From contig NZ_JAKVBC010000005.1 in assembly GCF_022447245.1 (NCBI RefSeq), positions 62,001 through 126,000 of the forward strand: a stretch of 64,000 bases of DNA. Direction: 5' to 3'. A model generated the notes under the pieces. That model was given only the letters and a program-made list of their open reading frames with translations. It had not been told where the DNA came from and did no database searches. Both the position numbers and the translations under genes were made by a program. How positions within the stretch are numbered: position 1 is the stretch's first letter; each line of letters opens with the position of its first letter. This DNA is from Kordia sp. Lineage in GTDB: Bacteria > Bacteroidota > Bacteroidia > Flavobacteriales > Flavobacteriaceae. Shown here piece by piece: positions 37,801 to 52,800 of this stretch.

Positions 37801-40800
37801 TATTCATGAATCAAGTCTAGGAATTATTGAAGAAGAAACAGGCATGATTCCTATGGAAACCACAACAGGATTAGAGGCGTTTGCGTATGGACTTGCCAAT
37901 AGATTCAACCAATTATTAGTGATGGAAGGTGATAAAGAAAAACTCTTGAGAACCATTGAAAATCTGGCACCAAAAGCAACAGAAAGGCAACTAACTGAAC
38001 AATACTTCAAAGAAAACGAGCAGCTTATTTTTGAAAAAACACTGCAAAACGTTAAAGAACTGTTTGGGGAAGTTTTAGGTTTTTCAAGTAGTAAAGTTGA
38101 TGAGTCTGAGTCTTTTGAAGCGTATGGAGTAGATTCTATCTTTATCAATCAACTAAATCAAAAACTATCAAAGGTATTTGATACCTTATCAAAAACCATC
38201 TTTTTTGAATATCAAACACTTCATGACATTACGACTTATTTGGTAAACGAATACACTGATACTTGTGTAATATGGACAAATCTAACGAATGTGGAAGTTG
38301 CTAATCAAACTTCTAAAAACACTGCAAGTTCATATCAAATCACAAAACATAAAGAAAATCAAGAAACATCAAAAACAAGAAAACAAACCGATCATAAGGA
38401 GCCAATTGCCATTATTGGAATGAGCGGTGTATACCCTGAAGCTAAAAATTTAGATGAATTTTGGGAAAACCTACAAGCTGGGAAAAACAGCATCTCCGAA
38501 ATACCTTCTTCTCGTTGGAGTTTAGATAATTTTTACGAGCCAGATATACAAAAAGCCGTGAAAGAAGGCAAAAGCTATGCAAAATGGGGCGGATTTATTG
38601 AAGAATTTGCACAATTTGATCCGATGTTTTTTGGAATTTCTCCAAGAGAAGCGCTCAACATCGATCCGCATGAACGATTATTTCTCCAAGAATCTTGGAG
38701 AGCACTTGAATCTTCTGGATATACGAAAAGTGATTTAAAAGAAAAATATCGCCAACAAGTAGGTGTATTTGCTGGTGTCACCAAAACAGGATTTGAACTG
38801 AAAGCACCATTTTACAACATAACAAATCATAAATTTCACCCGCGATCTTCATTTAGTTCTGTTGCAAATAGACTTTCGTACGTACTAGATATCAAAGGAC
38901 CGAGCATGCCAGTTGACACCATGTGTTCATCGTCGTTAACAGCCATCCATGAAGCATGTGAACACATTCATAGAGGTGAATGCGAAATTGCTTTTGCAGG
39001 AGGCGTTAACTTGTATTTGCATCCTTCAACTTACAGTTATTTATCGTCTCAACATATGCTATCAGTGGATGGACAATGTAAAAGTTTTGGTGTAGGAGGA
39101 AATGGTTTTGTACCAGGAGAAGGAGCAGGAGTCGTAATATTAAAACCACTTTCTGAAGCTGTAAAAGACAATGATGTAATCCATGGAGTGATTTTATCAA
39201 CACATGTAAATCATGGAGGAAAAACAAATGGTTATACAGTGCCGAGTCCAGTTTCGCAATCACAATTGATAAAAAGTGCCATAGAAAAAGCAGGCATTAA
39301 TGCACGTGATATTAGCTATATAGAAGCACACGGAACAGGAACTGAGTTAGGCGATCCTATCGAAGTTGAAGGACTAAAAAAAGCGTTTGATACGTATACA
39401 GACGCTAAAAATTACTGTGCTATTGGTTCGGTAAAATCTAACATTGGACATTTAGAAGCAGCAGTAGGAATTTCAGGAGTTGCAAAGGTGTTACTGCAAA
39501 TGAAACATGGTAAAATAGTTCCAAGTTTACATGTAGAAGAATTAAATCCGAATATAGATTTTGACAGAACGGCGTTTCAAGTTGCAACAACATTACAAAA
39601 TTGGGAACGTCCATTTGTAGAAAATGAAGAAAAACCTCGAATTGCAGGTGTTTCTTCTTTTGGAGCTGGTGGATCCAATGCACATATCATTCTTCAAGAA
39701 TATCAGTCAGTAGATGTAAACCCATATAACGGGCCAACATTTCATGAAAATGCAGCAGAAGTTCTTGTACCATTATCAGCAAGAACAAAAGAGCAATTAA
39801 AGCAACGTGCTGTTTCACTTTTAGAAACAATACGAACATATGCTAATAAAGCGGCATACAACTTAACTTCCATAGCATATACGCTTCAAACAGGAAGAGA
39901 AGCCATGGACGAACGAGCTGGTTTTATGGTCAGATCGTTAGCAGCATTAGAAGAAAAGCTCGTTCAATACGTCAACGATGTACCAGAAATAGAAGGTTTT
40001 GATCAAGGAAACAAAAACAATCCTGATAAAACATTCAGCTTACTAAAAAAAGAAACCGAATTCCAACAAACAATCGAGCGTTGGATTGCAGATAAAAAAT
40101 TACCAAACCTACTCATGTTATGGGTAAATGGACTAGAGATCAACTGGAACAAACTCTATGATGCTAACACAACGATTCCAAAAGTTGAATTGCCAACCTA
40201 TCCTTTTGCTAAAGATGAATATTGGGTGCAAACAGAAGCAATAGAAAGAAGCATCAGTAATGAAAAAGAAAATGTACAGAAAATCAATGCTTTACTTCAT
40301 AGCAATACATCAAACCTTTACGAACAACGCTACAGTTCTCACTTTACAGGAGATGAATTTTTCCTTGAATCAGATGATAATTCAATCAGAAAACAGACAG
40401 AAAAGATTGTACCAGCTTTTACATGTCTAGAAATGGCAAAATTGGCAATAGTAGATGCTTTACATACAACTAGTGATGTCACTCAAATTTCATTACAAAA
40501 CATACAATGGGCTAAACCTTTTGTCGTTTCAAATGATAAAAATCTATTCATAGCATTAGTTACGGAAAGTGTTTCAAAAGAAACCATAAAAGTATATTTT
40601 GACATTTTTAGTGAGGCAAATGAAGAGGAAACGTTGTATTGCCAAGGAATGGCTATTGTCAAAAATGAATCTGAACCTAAAAAATACGATGTTCAAGAAT
40701 TGAAAAACAGTCTTGAAAAATATAGCATCAACAATCCCTACCAAGGAATTAATGAACTTTATAAAAGTGAAGAGCAATTGGTAGGAATGATCGATTTTTC

Positions 40801-43800
40801 AGAAGAAATCCTTCAATCGCAAGAACTAATTACATTACATCCAAAAACATTCGATTACATCCTAAATGTATTGTCTGAAATAGATAGTCGCCTGTCCAAA
40901 GCACACATCATTAGTTGTGATGCAGTACATTTCATAAAGTCACTACAGCAGGAATCCTGTATTATAATTTCTTTTAAGAATGAAAATGCTATAACAGATG
41001 CCTATTCATTTGACATTGATATCTGTGATACATTCGGAAATGTATGTGTACAATTAGTAGGATGTATGTTTGGACTGCAAGCAGCAACAGAGAGACTTAC
41101 TACGACAGCATCTGTTCAAGAATTATTCTTTACACCACAATGGGAAGAAAGTTTGTTACAAGGCACTCAAAAGCGAGATGTGGCAAATTATCATACAGTT
41201 TTACTTGACTTTCCTCAGATTAATACGACAGAACTTGAAAATGCAATCTCGAGCAATTCATGCACGCAAATTACACTCAAAAAAGGAACGCAATATGATC
41301 AATATCAACAATATGCAGTAACATGTTTTGAATTGATTAAAAAGTTGCAAAAAGAGAAATACACAGGAAATCAGCATGTTTGGTTTGTCATTCCTAACAC
41401 GGAAGCATACACGTTTTTTAGAGGAATTTATGGATTGCTACGTACTGCAATGCTTGAAAATCCGAAACTTACGGGACAAATAGTACTTTTAGATTCTCAA
41501 GTTTCAGACAATCAGTTAATTCAGCAATTGCAACAGCATACGATTAACAACAATGATCTCATTGTAAAGATCATTGATGATAAACGTTACACATATCAAT
41601 GGAAAGAAACATCCGTATCAAGACCAAATAATGAAATTTTATACAAAGATCAAGGCGTATATGTCATCACAGGCGGTTTAGGAGGATTGGGAACAATTTT
41701 TGCCAAAGAAATTTTACAAAAAACTCAAAATGCAACCGTAATTCTCACAGGACGTTCTGAACTGACAATATCTATAAAGACTGCAATCTCAAAACTATCA
41801 AATTTTGGTGGTACTATCATGTATAAACAACTGGATATTGCGAATGATACTGCGGTTCAAAACTTCTTTGATATAATCATACAAGAACAGCATCAAATTA
41901 ATGGAATTCTGCATTGTGCAGGAATGATTTCAGATAACTTCATCGTTGAAAAAACGAAAGAAGAATTTCGTAAAGTACTAACACCAAAAGTTGACGGAAC
42001 AATCCACATAGATAAAGCTACTGAAGGCATAGAACTGGACTTTATGGTGTATTTCTCTTCAATTGCTGGAGCCATAGGTTTTGTGGGACAGGCTGATTAT
42101 GCTGCGGCAAATAGCTTTATGGACTACTATGCGCATTATCGAAATACGTTGGTAGCCAAAGGAAAACGATACGGAAAAACACTATCGATCAATTGGCCTC
42201 TTTGGAAAGATGGTGGTATGGGTATAGACAATGCTACCGAAGAAATGGTAAAGCAAACCATCGGAATGCAGCCTCTTAAAACTGCTACAGGTTTAAAAGC
42301 GTTTTACGCAAGTTTGGCATTGAATACGAATCAAAGCTTGATTGTAGAAGGTATTCCAGAAAAGATCAAATCACATGTGTACAATCAAAAAGAAACAGTT
42401 ACCAATTCGGTAATTGAAGACACAACACATAAAGAATTAATAGAAGAAAGTACGTATAATTTAACGCAAGTACAAGACAACTTAAAAGCAATTCTAACGG
42501 AAATTCTAGGCATAAAATCGTCAGCACTTTCACTAGAACAAACTTTTGTAGACATGGGGCTCAATTCTATTTTGGGAGTAGAATTAGCTATTGCGATCAA
42601 CAATACTTTCGGAACTACAATTTCCAATGTCATTGTATACGACTATCCTAATATAAAAGAGCTATCAGAATATGTAGCTTCGCATCTAAAACATACGAAA
42701 AGTACAGCCAGTGTATCTGTAGCAAAAACAACAAAAACTGCTGCAAAAACAACGGCTAAAAAAGTACTTAATGTCAACGGTAACTATCCAACACTTACGC
42801 GTAGAAAAGGAGAAATTCGAGGAAATATCTTTTTAGGTGATACTGTTCAATCGTTACAAGATTCCGAAAAACATACACATGCTACTGATGAAAAAATCGC
42901 CATCATTGGAATGTCTGGAAAATATCCTAAAGCCAAAAATCTTCAAGAATACTGGAAAAATCTTGAAAATGGCGTTGATGCAATCTCCGAAATTCCAAAC
43001 AGTCGTTGGAATATAGATGATTACTACGATGCTGATCCTGAAAAAGAAGGAAAAATATACTGTAAATGGATGGGAATGTTGGATGAGGTTGACCGATTTG
43101 ATCCACTATTCTTCAAAATATCACCACAGGAAGCTACCTACATGGATCCTGAACATCGTCTCTTCTTACAAGAAAGTTACAAAGCATTTGAAGACGCAGG
43201 CTATGCAGGAACCTCTTTAAAAGACATAAAATGTGGTGTATACCTAGGCTTAGAACAAAGTGAATATACATGGCATTTACGTCAAAACCATGCAATATCA
43301 CCAAATGTTACGAGTAACAACTCAGCAATTGCGGCGGCTAGAATAGCATATTTCTTAAACTTAAAAGGACCAGCGATTACCATTGATACGGCTTGTTCTT
43401 CTTCACTTGTTGCCATGCATCTTGCGTGCAAATCGTTATTGAATCATGAAACAGATATGGCGCTTACTGGTGGCGTACGACTTTGGTTAGGACCAGAAAC
43501 CTATCAAGGAATGTGTCAGGCACGTATGCTTTCGCCAGATGGACGATGTAAAACATTTGACGACAGTGCTAACGGATTTGTGCCTGGAGAAGGTATTGGA
43601 ACGTTGGTATTAAAACGATTAAAAGATGCCGAAGCAGACAACGACAACATCTTAGGAGTCATTCTTGGTTCTGGAATCAATCAAGATGGAAAAACCAATG
43701 GTATCACCGCACCAAGTGTAAAAAGTCAAATTTCTTTAGAAAAAGAAGTATATGCTCAGAATAATATAGATCCAAGTACCATAAGTTATGTAGAAGCGCA

Positions 43801-46800
43801 TGGAACAGGAACAAAATTGGGCGATCCTATAGAATTGCAAGCATTAGCAACCGTTTTTGGAAATACCTCAGAAAAGAAAAACTATTGTGCTTTAGGTTCG
43901 GTAAAAAGTAATATTGGACATACAACAGCAGCGGCAGGAATTGCAGGAGTGCAAAAAGTATTACTATCGCTACAGCATCAAATAATACCGCCAACGTTGC
44001 ATGTTATGAAACAAAATTCTCATTTCGATTTTGACAATTCACCATTTTATGTAAACACTGAGAAGAAAACTTGGGAAACAAATTCACGCACATTGCGCCG
44101 TGCAAGTATAAGTTCTTTTGGATTCAGTGGAACCAACTCACATATCGTAATTGAAGAATATCCGTCTGAAGTAAAGTTTACAAAAGAAGAAGTATCAGTG
44201 ATCATTCCGCTTTCTGCAAAAACAACAGCGCAACTCAAAGAAAAAGCAACAGATTTACTCGCGTTTATCAGGTCTAAAAAAGAACTGAATACTGAAGCAA
44301 TACATCATACATTAGACATAACATCCATTGCGTACACATTACAAGTTGGAAGAGATGACATGAAAGAGCGCGTAGGCTTTGTGGTCGATTCAGTAGCGCA
44401 ATTAGAAACGAAACTACAATCCTATCTGGATGATGCTTCGACTGATACAGAAATTTACCAAGGAAAAGCTACTGCACAAGACGAGACCTTATCACTATTT
44501 AGCACGGATGGAGATTTGCAGGAAGCTGTTGGAAATTGGATCACCCATGGAAAACTTGAAAAGCTGCTCAAACTTTGGGTAAATGGTCTTAGCATTGACT
44601 GGCGTAAATTTTATCAAGACAAGAAACCAAAACGCATCAGTCTTCCAACATATCCGTTTGCTAAAGAAAAATACTGGGTAGAACCTCAAAATACAAGAGA
44701 TGCAATAGCCAATCATAATGGAGTATCAAAAAAAATACATCCGTTAGTGCATACCAATACTTCAGATTTAAGCACGCAACGTTTTACAGCAACATTCAGC
44801 GGAAACGAATTTTTCCTGCAAGAGCATTTAGTGCACGGATATGCAGTGTTGCCAGGGGTTGCCTATTTGGAAATGATTCGTGTGGCACTAGAAAAATCGG
44901 TTCCAAACGTACACGATACACACGAGGTAACACTGCAAAATATCTTCTGGATTCGTCCATTAGAAGTAGTTGAGACTACAGAAATAGAAATCACAGTCAC
45001 ACCAACGGATGCGGCAACAATTACTTTTGAAATTACCACAGAAACGGCAGAAGAAACGATTATCAATTGTCAAGGAGAAGCAGTTTTCAATCAAAAGTCT
45101 GAAAAATATAGTATAGATATTACGGAACTAAAGCAGTCATTGGAAACACAAATTCAAGCTGAAAAATACTATACATACTTTGATAAAACAGGCGTTACCT
45201 ACGGAACAGCTTTCAGAGGAATTGAAACGGTTTACAAAGGAAATGACGCCACATTAGCAAAACTAGCATTGCCTGAAACACTAGAAGCTTCATCACAAGT
45301 ATTTGGGGTACATCCAAGTATGTTGGATAGCGCATTGCAAAGTTGTGTAGCATTAATGGTAGATTTAGAAGCAGACACGAATAAAGCATTATTACCATAT
45401 GCTGTAGAAAATGTTCACGTGTTTTCTCATACGACAAATACGATGTTTGCTTATGCAAGATTTGCCGATGGTTTTTCTGCTGACGATGTTGTCAAAAAGC
45501 TAGACATTACGCTTACTGATAGCGCAGGAATAATTTGTGTAGAAATAGAAGGCTTTACCGCAAGATTCTTACAAGAAACAGCATCCAAAACAGTAAGCAA
45601 TCAGTTTGATACAGGGTTAAAATATCTGTCGCCTGTTTGGAATTTGAAAACATTTTCAGACGAACTAAACGTATCAAAAGAAGACAAAATTCTTTTGATC
45701 GGAAGTACAAAAACACATCTAAGTTGGTTAAAAGAAACAGTTCCAAATACAGAATATCTAGAAATTGAGAATCGGGAAACTTTGGAAAGCATTGCAGCCA
45801 AGCTTCAAAATAAAATGTTTGATCAATTAGTTTGGATTGTACCTGAAACAGAAACCAAAGAAAAGATTGAAAAAACGATTGCAGCGCAAGAAACAGGAGT
45901 TTTAGAAATCTATCGTATCACAAAAGCACTGCTAAAAGCGAATCTTGCAGATACAAATCTCAATTGGACATTCATTACACAAAACACACAAAAAGTTACT
46001 AATAACGATGTAATAAACTATGCACATGCAAGTGTAGTTGGATTTGTTGGTTCGTTAGCAAAAGAATATCCAAACTGGAATATTCGCCTTATAGATCTAG
46101 ATACATTTGCTACTGTAACAGCAAAAAAATGTCTTTCACTTTCGTGGAATATACAAGGAGATATGTGGGCATATCGTCAGGAAGAATGGTTCCATCAAGA
46201 ATTTGCATACATTACAGAGGTCAATAATCAGCATACCTTATACAAACAAAATGGAGTATATATCATCATTGGTGGCGCAGGCGGATTAGGAGAAATCTGG
46301 TCGCGTTACATGGTGGAAAAATACAATGCTCAAATTATTTGGATTGGTAGAAAAGAACGCAATGAAGCGATTCAGGCTAAAATTGAGGCTATTGGTACGC
46401 TTGGAAAAGCACCAATCTACATTACTGCGGATGCAACGGATAATGATTCGTTAGTACAAGCACACAATCAGATTGTAAAAACGTATCCAAATATCAACGG
46501 AATTGTACATTCTGCCATTGTCTTAAAAGATCAAAGTTTGAAGACCATGGAAGAAGACCGTTTCAAACAAAGTCTAGCTGCCAAAGTAGACATCAGCGTA
46601 CACATTGAGCGTGTTTTTGGCACGCACGATCTAGACTTTATGTTGTTCTTTTCATCGTTGACTTCTTTTGTAAAAGCGCCAGGACAATCAAACTATGCTG
46701 CAGGATGTACTTTTAAAGACAGTTTTGCACATGCGCTTGATCAACAGAAAAACTATCCTGTAAAAACCATCAATTGGAGTTATTGGGGCAATGTAGGAAT

Positions 46801-49800
46801 TGTGGCAGATACATTCTACAAAGAACGAATGGCACAACAAGGAATTGGCTCTATTGAACCAGCAGAAGGTATGCAAGCCTTAGAAGTATTGATGTGTACG
46901 GACTTGCCACAAATGGCATTGCATAAAATTATCAATGAAGAAGGAATTGAAAACGCCAACTTAGCTATTACGGAACAAGTACGTTTCTATGAAAATAATG
47001 AAGTGTTCAGTATATCGTCTGTGGCAAAACAATTACCAATGCAAGATACAGACGCGCAAATACAAGCGTTAGCAGCAGTTCAAATTCCAAACGAAATGAA
47101 TGCTTTGGCGACAGAAATTGTAGTATCAAGCTTAGTTTCGGTAGGATTGTTGCAAGGAGGAAAAAATAAAATTTCAGATCTACAGGTACATACACCGCCA
47201 GCACCATTCTTTGAACGTTGGTTAGCAGCGACAATCTCATATTTACAAGAAGAAAAAATTCTTACTAAAAACGCACTATTAGTAAAAGAAGAAGTGCCAG
47301 ATTTAACAACGATTTGGAAACAATGGGATAAAGCCAAAAACGTATGGAATGCCAATCCGAATTGGGAAAAACAAGTCACGCTATTAGAAACTTGTTTAAA
47401 AGCATTACCCGAAATTTTAAAAGGAGAAGTACTATCCACAGATATTATATTTCCAAATTCTTCATTGCATTTAGTGGAAGGTGTTTACAAAGGAAGTTTC
47501 CAAGTAGATTATTTCAATGACGTATTATGCAATACACTAAGAACCTGCATCAATGAACACTTACAAAATACACCTAACAAACAACTAAGAGTTTTGGAAA
47601 TTGGTGCAGGAACTGGTGGAACCACTGTGAAAGTGCTACCTGTGTTAAAAGAATTTGGAGAGGTTGTAACTGAATATCGTTATACAGATCTATCCAAAGC
47701 ATTTTTAATACATGCTGAAGAAAACTATCAGCCACAATTTCCAAGATTAACAACATCCATACTCGATGTATCAAAACCTATAGAAACACAGGCTGTAGAA
47801 CCTAATTACTACGATATCATCATTGCCACAAATGTACTGCATGCTACGTCAAACATGAGGCAAACCATGCGAAATACCAAAGCACTTCTCAAAAATCAAG
47901 GAATAGTGCTGATCAATGAAATGAGTACGTGGACTTTATTTACGCACTTAATTTTTGGACTGTTGGAAGGTTGGTGGTTGTATGAAGAAACCAATCTACG
48001 TGTGGCAGGAAGTCCTGGAATAGCTCCTGAAAACTGGGAAAAAGTACTAAAAGAAGTAGGCTTTTACCAAACACTGTTTCCTGTTGAAAAAGCACATACG
48101 TACGGGCAACAAATCATTGCAGCTGTGAGTGATGGAAAAGTAGTGCAAAAACATCTTAAAAAAGATGCAAAAGTTGCGAAGTCACATAAAACTGTAGCAA
48201 AAGCATCAATCAAGAAAAAGAGTTCTAAAACCGTAGTCGCTTCACAAGGAAATCTTCGTGAACAAACAAGTGTATTTTTAACGGAATTAGTTGCAAAGTC
48301 ACTCAAGATGAAACCGCAACAAATAGAAGCTTCACAACCCTTAGAAAATTACGGATTAGATTCCATCATGGTAGTGCAATTGACTAATCAATTCCGTAAA
48401 GTATTTCCAGACATCACAAGCACCTTATTCTTTGAAGAAAATACAGTGGATGGTTTGGTAAATTATTTCCTAGAAAACAAAAAAGAAGCTTTAGAAGCTC
48501 AATTTGCAGATACCATCACGGAAACCATAGTTGTTGAGGAAACAACACAGCCTATACTAAAGAGTAAAGATGCTCGTAAACCATTTGAAATTTTACGAAA
48601 AACAAATAAACCTGAAATCAATCAAACATCTACAAAGACGGATGCGCGTTCAAAATTTGATGTCGCAATTATCGGAGTAAGTGGTCGTTATCCAAAAGCT
48701 GAAAATATAGATGCTTTTTGGAATAATTTGGCAAAAGGTAAAAACTGTATCACTGAAATACCGAAAGATCGCTGGAATTGGGAAGACTATTTTGATGAAG
48801 AAAAAGGAAAAGCAAGAAAAATATATACAAAATGGGGCGGATTTATCAATGATATTGACAAGTTTGATCCGTTATTTTTCAAAATTGCACCCAAAGATGC
48901 CAAAAAGATGGATCCGCAAGAACGATTGTTTTTGCAAACTTGCTATCATGCCATTGAAGATGCAGGATACACGCCAAAAAACATGGCGTCAAACGATAAA
49001 ATAGGTGTTTTTGCTGGAATTATGAATTCGCGTTACACGCCACAATCACTTCATTATTCGGTAGCTAACAGAGTTTCGTACACATTCAATTTTCAAGGAC
49101 CAAGTATGGCTGTCGATACAGCCTGTTCTTCTTCACTAACAGCAATCCATTTAGCGCTAGAAAGTATCTATAATGGTACAAGTGAATGCGCTATTGCTGG
49201 AGGAGTTAACATCATTATCGATCCTGAACATTACATACAACTTTCAGCAATGACAATGCTGTCTACGGGTAATCAAAATAAGGCATTTGGAAACAATGCC
49301 GATGGATTTGTTGATGCAGAAGGTGTCGGAGCGATCATTCTAAAACCTTTACACAAAGCAGAAAAAGACGGCGATCACATTTATGGAGTGATTAAAGGAA
49401 GTGCCATCAATGCAGGCGGAAAAACAAACGGATACACAGTACCAAATCCAAAGGCACAATCGGCAGTGGTAAGCAAAGCATTAGAAAGTGCCAATATTAG
49501 CAAAAAACAAATTAGTTATATAGAAGCGCACGGAACGGGAACGGCTTTAGGAGATCCTATCGAAATTTCTGCACTCACACGCGCATTAAAAGCAGAAAAC
49601 AATACGAATACATGTGCGATTGGTTCTGTAAAATCAAATATTGGACATTGTGAGTCAGCCGCAGGTATTGCAGGATTGACGAAAATTCTACTGCAATTTA
49701 AGCACCAACAATTGGTACCTTCATTACATGTGGATGTATTAAATCCTGAAATTGACTTTGAAAAAACGCCATTCAAGTTACAACAGACTACAGAGACATG

Positions 49801-52800
49801 GCAACAACCATATGTAGAAATCAATGGCAAAAAGCAACACATTCCACGAATTGCAGGAATTTCCTCTTTTGGAGCTGGTGGCGCAAACGCACATGTGATT
49901 CTTGCTGAATATGAGACAGTTAAAGAAAAATTCGCAACACATACACCAAATACAGAAGTTGCGATCGTTGTATCTGCTAGAACAATAGCACAACTCAAAG
50001 AAAAAATACAAGAGCTTGTTCAATTCATAGAAACCAAAAAAAACAAACTAGATCTATTAGCAATCGCGTATACGCTTCAAACAGGTAGAGAAGCCATGGA
50101 CGAACGTTTTGCTATTATAGTTTCTTCTGTTCAAGAATTGGTAGAAAAGCTTAATGCATATCTAAACAATACGTTAGCAGCTTCAAAATACCATCAAGCG
50201 AAAGTAAAAGAACACAAAAATGAAGTGTTAGACTTCAAATCGAATGCAAACTATAAAGAAATACTTTCAGCTTGGACTAAAGACGCCAACTACACACAAC
50301 TCTTAACTTGGTGGACTAAAGGAATTGATGTTCAATGGAGTGAAGTATATACAAGCAAACAACCAAAACGAATCAGTTTACCTACATATCCGTTTGCCAA
50401 AGAACGCTATTGGATAACACCAAACAAACACAATGCTAATAGTGTAGGAGCAGCAAAACTGCATCCAATGATACACCGAAATATCTCTAATGTGCGTCAG
50501 ACACAATTTGCGACAACATTTATGAGAGAAGAAGCCTTCATTAAACACTATGCTTTAAAAATCAAAGATTTAGAAATCAATACGTTACCATTTTTAGCAA
50601 GTATAGAAATGATTCGTGCTGCGATCGCGATTGGTGTACCGAATACGAATGAAAATGCTATTATGGAATTAAACAATCATCATTTTGGTTCCTTATTAGA
50701 AGTAGCAAACAAGCAATCGATCCAAACAGCGCTTTTTGCAATTGATGACAATTCGGTAGGCTATGAAGTACATACTGAACACTCTGAAAAAATAAAGGTA
50801 CATGCGCAAGGAGTCGCAAGCTACAAAGACAGAGATTGTATAGAAAAATTGGCGCTTGACGAACTCTTTGAGGAAATGAATCATAGTATTGATACGAAGA
50901 CATTCTATCAGGAGTTTACCCAAACTGAAGTAAGCTATGGAGCATATTACCAAGCAGTTAAAAAAGTACATCTAGGCGAGCAACAAGTAATAGCGGAACT
51001 ACAAATTCAAGAAGCTTTCCAGCAAGATGCAGCGGACTATGAATTACATCCAAGCATTTTGGAAGCCATCTTACAAGCAAGTACATTATTGTTGCCTCAA
51101 CAAGAAATTGCTCATATTCCTACGTCGATAGAAACGATTCGAGTTATACAATCTTTAGGAAATGAAGTATTTGCTTGGATCCGCTATAGCGAAACTACGA
51201 CACAAACGGATAACGAAATCATAGTAGATATTGATATTTGTGATACAGAAGGAATTGTTTGTGTACAATGCATAGGTATCTCTTTTAGCACTTACGTAGA
51301 AAGTACTCTGAGTGAACCCATTGCAACGACAGCAGCTACAGTACAAGAAATAACGCCAGTGGAAATGGTGGAAACGCCACAAGAAATTTTCTTTGACGCT
51401 TTAGTGAAATCTTCAAAGTTAGCAACGGAAACAAATATAGAAAGCAGAACGCATAATTCATTAGAAAAACCTTCGACGATCAAATTGGTAACTCCAGAAA
51501 CGACAGTATTTGATAAGAAGCATGTAGCAAGTTTGAAAAAAGGACGTGTGCAACTTACGAGCGGTAACTCATTACAAACAATAAGCACAACAGCGGCAAA
51601 AATACGCATATTCAATGAAGGGAAAGGCATCTACAAACTGCAACTAGAAGCATCTAAACTAGATACCATACTGATTTCACAATTCAAAAGTGCGTTACAG
51701 AAACTAACCAAAGAAGAACAGCTAAAAGTGCTTCATATCGTGGGAACTCATACTGAATTTTTACACGGAGACAATGAAAGTTTCAATGAAGCGTTGCAGC
51801 AAAAACTATTTGATGAACTAATTTCGTTTCCATATCCAACAATCGCTCATGTGCAAGGAAACACATCTGATGTTGGATTCTTACTAGGTACATTATGTGA
51901 CTTTATGATCTGTAGTAAAACAGCAACATACAGTTTCTCACAAATAAATAATGAACTTACACAACTTTTCAATGAACGTTTTGGAGACGTTTTAGCAACA
52001 GCTATATTACAATCAAACAAGCGTTTTACAGGAACACAGCTCAAAGAAATCGGATGTAGCATGCCAGTTGTTGGTTCAAATGAAGTAACAACTACAGCAA
52101 TGCGCTTAGGAGAAAATTTAGCAGAAAAGTCACAGTTGTCGTTAGGTTTACTAAAGCCATATCTATCAAGACATCTTGTAGAAAAGGTTGGTAAATTAAC
52201 AGCAATTACAACAGCAGCACACATAGCTTTTGAAACCATACCATTTTCAAACACCAAGTACATCGATATAAAATACACAAATGATCAATTTTGTGAACTA
52301 ACGATCAAGGATACCAAATTAAAAGGGATTCAAAAGCTACAAAGCGAACTAAAAGATATCATTTCAAAAATCAACACAACAAAAAATCATGTGACGTTGA
52401 TTTTAAAAAGTGAACAAGAAAGTTTCATTCCAGAGACAGCAAAAGATACAGATGTCTTACAAGTCTCAGAAAGTCTATTCAATTGTAAATATCCAATCAT
52501 CACCGTATTCAATCAATCACCAAGTTCAAAAGCATGGTTTATAGGTTTACATACAGATACGATAATTTACAAAGAAGCTTCAAACTATTCAGCTAAGGGA
52601 TTACTAGCGAATAAAACATTGGCTGCACAAGCAACATTGATGTTTAATGCTCGTTACGGAGAACTCGTAAGCAAAGAGCTTTTAGTAGTAGAAAAAACAT
52701 TCAACGGAAACGAATTAAAAGCACTAATTCCAACACTTGCAACAACAGAAGAAAACGAGCTTGCAACCTCTTGGTCACAAGAAATAAACAGTTTAAAAGC

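Noticed and set aside
49516-49998. 160-codon minus-strand frame in PKS B
   Set aside because: Antisense shadow of KS coding sequence; similar mirror frames occur across all PKS genes, including 62544-63023.
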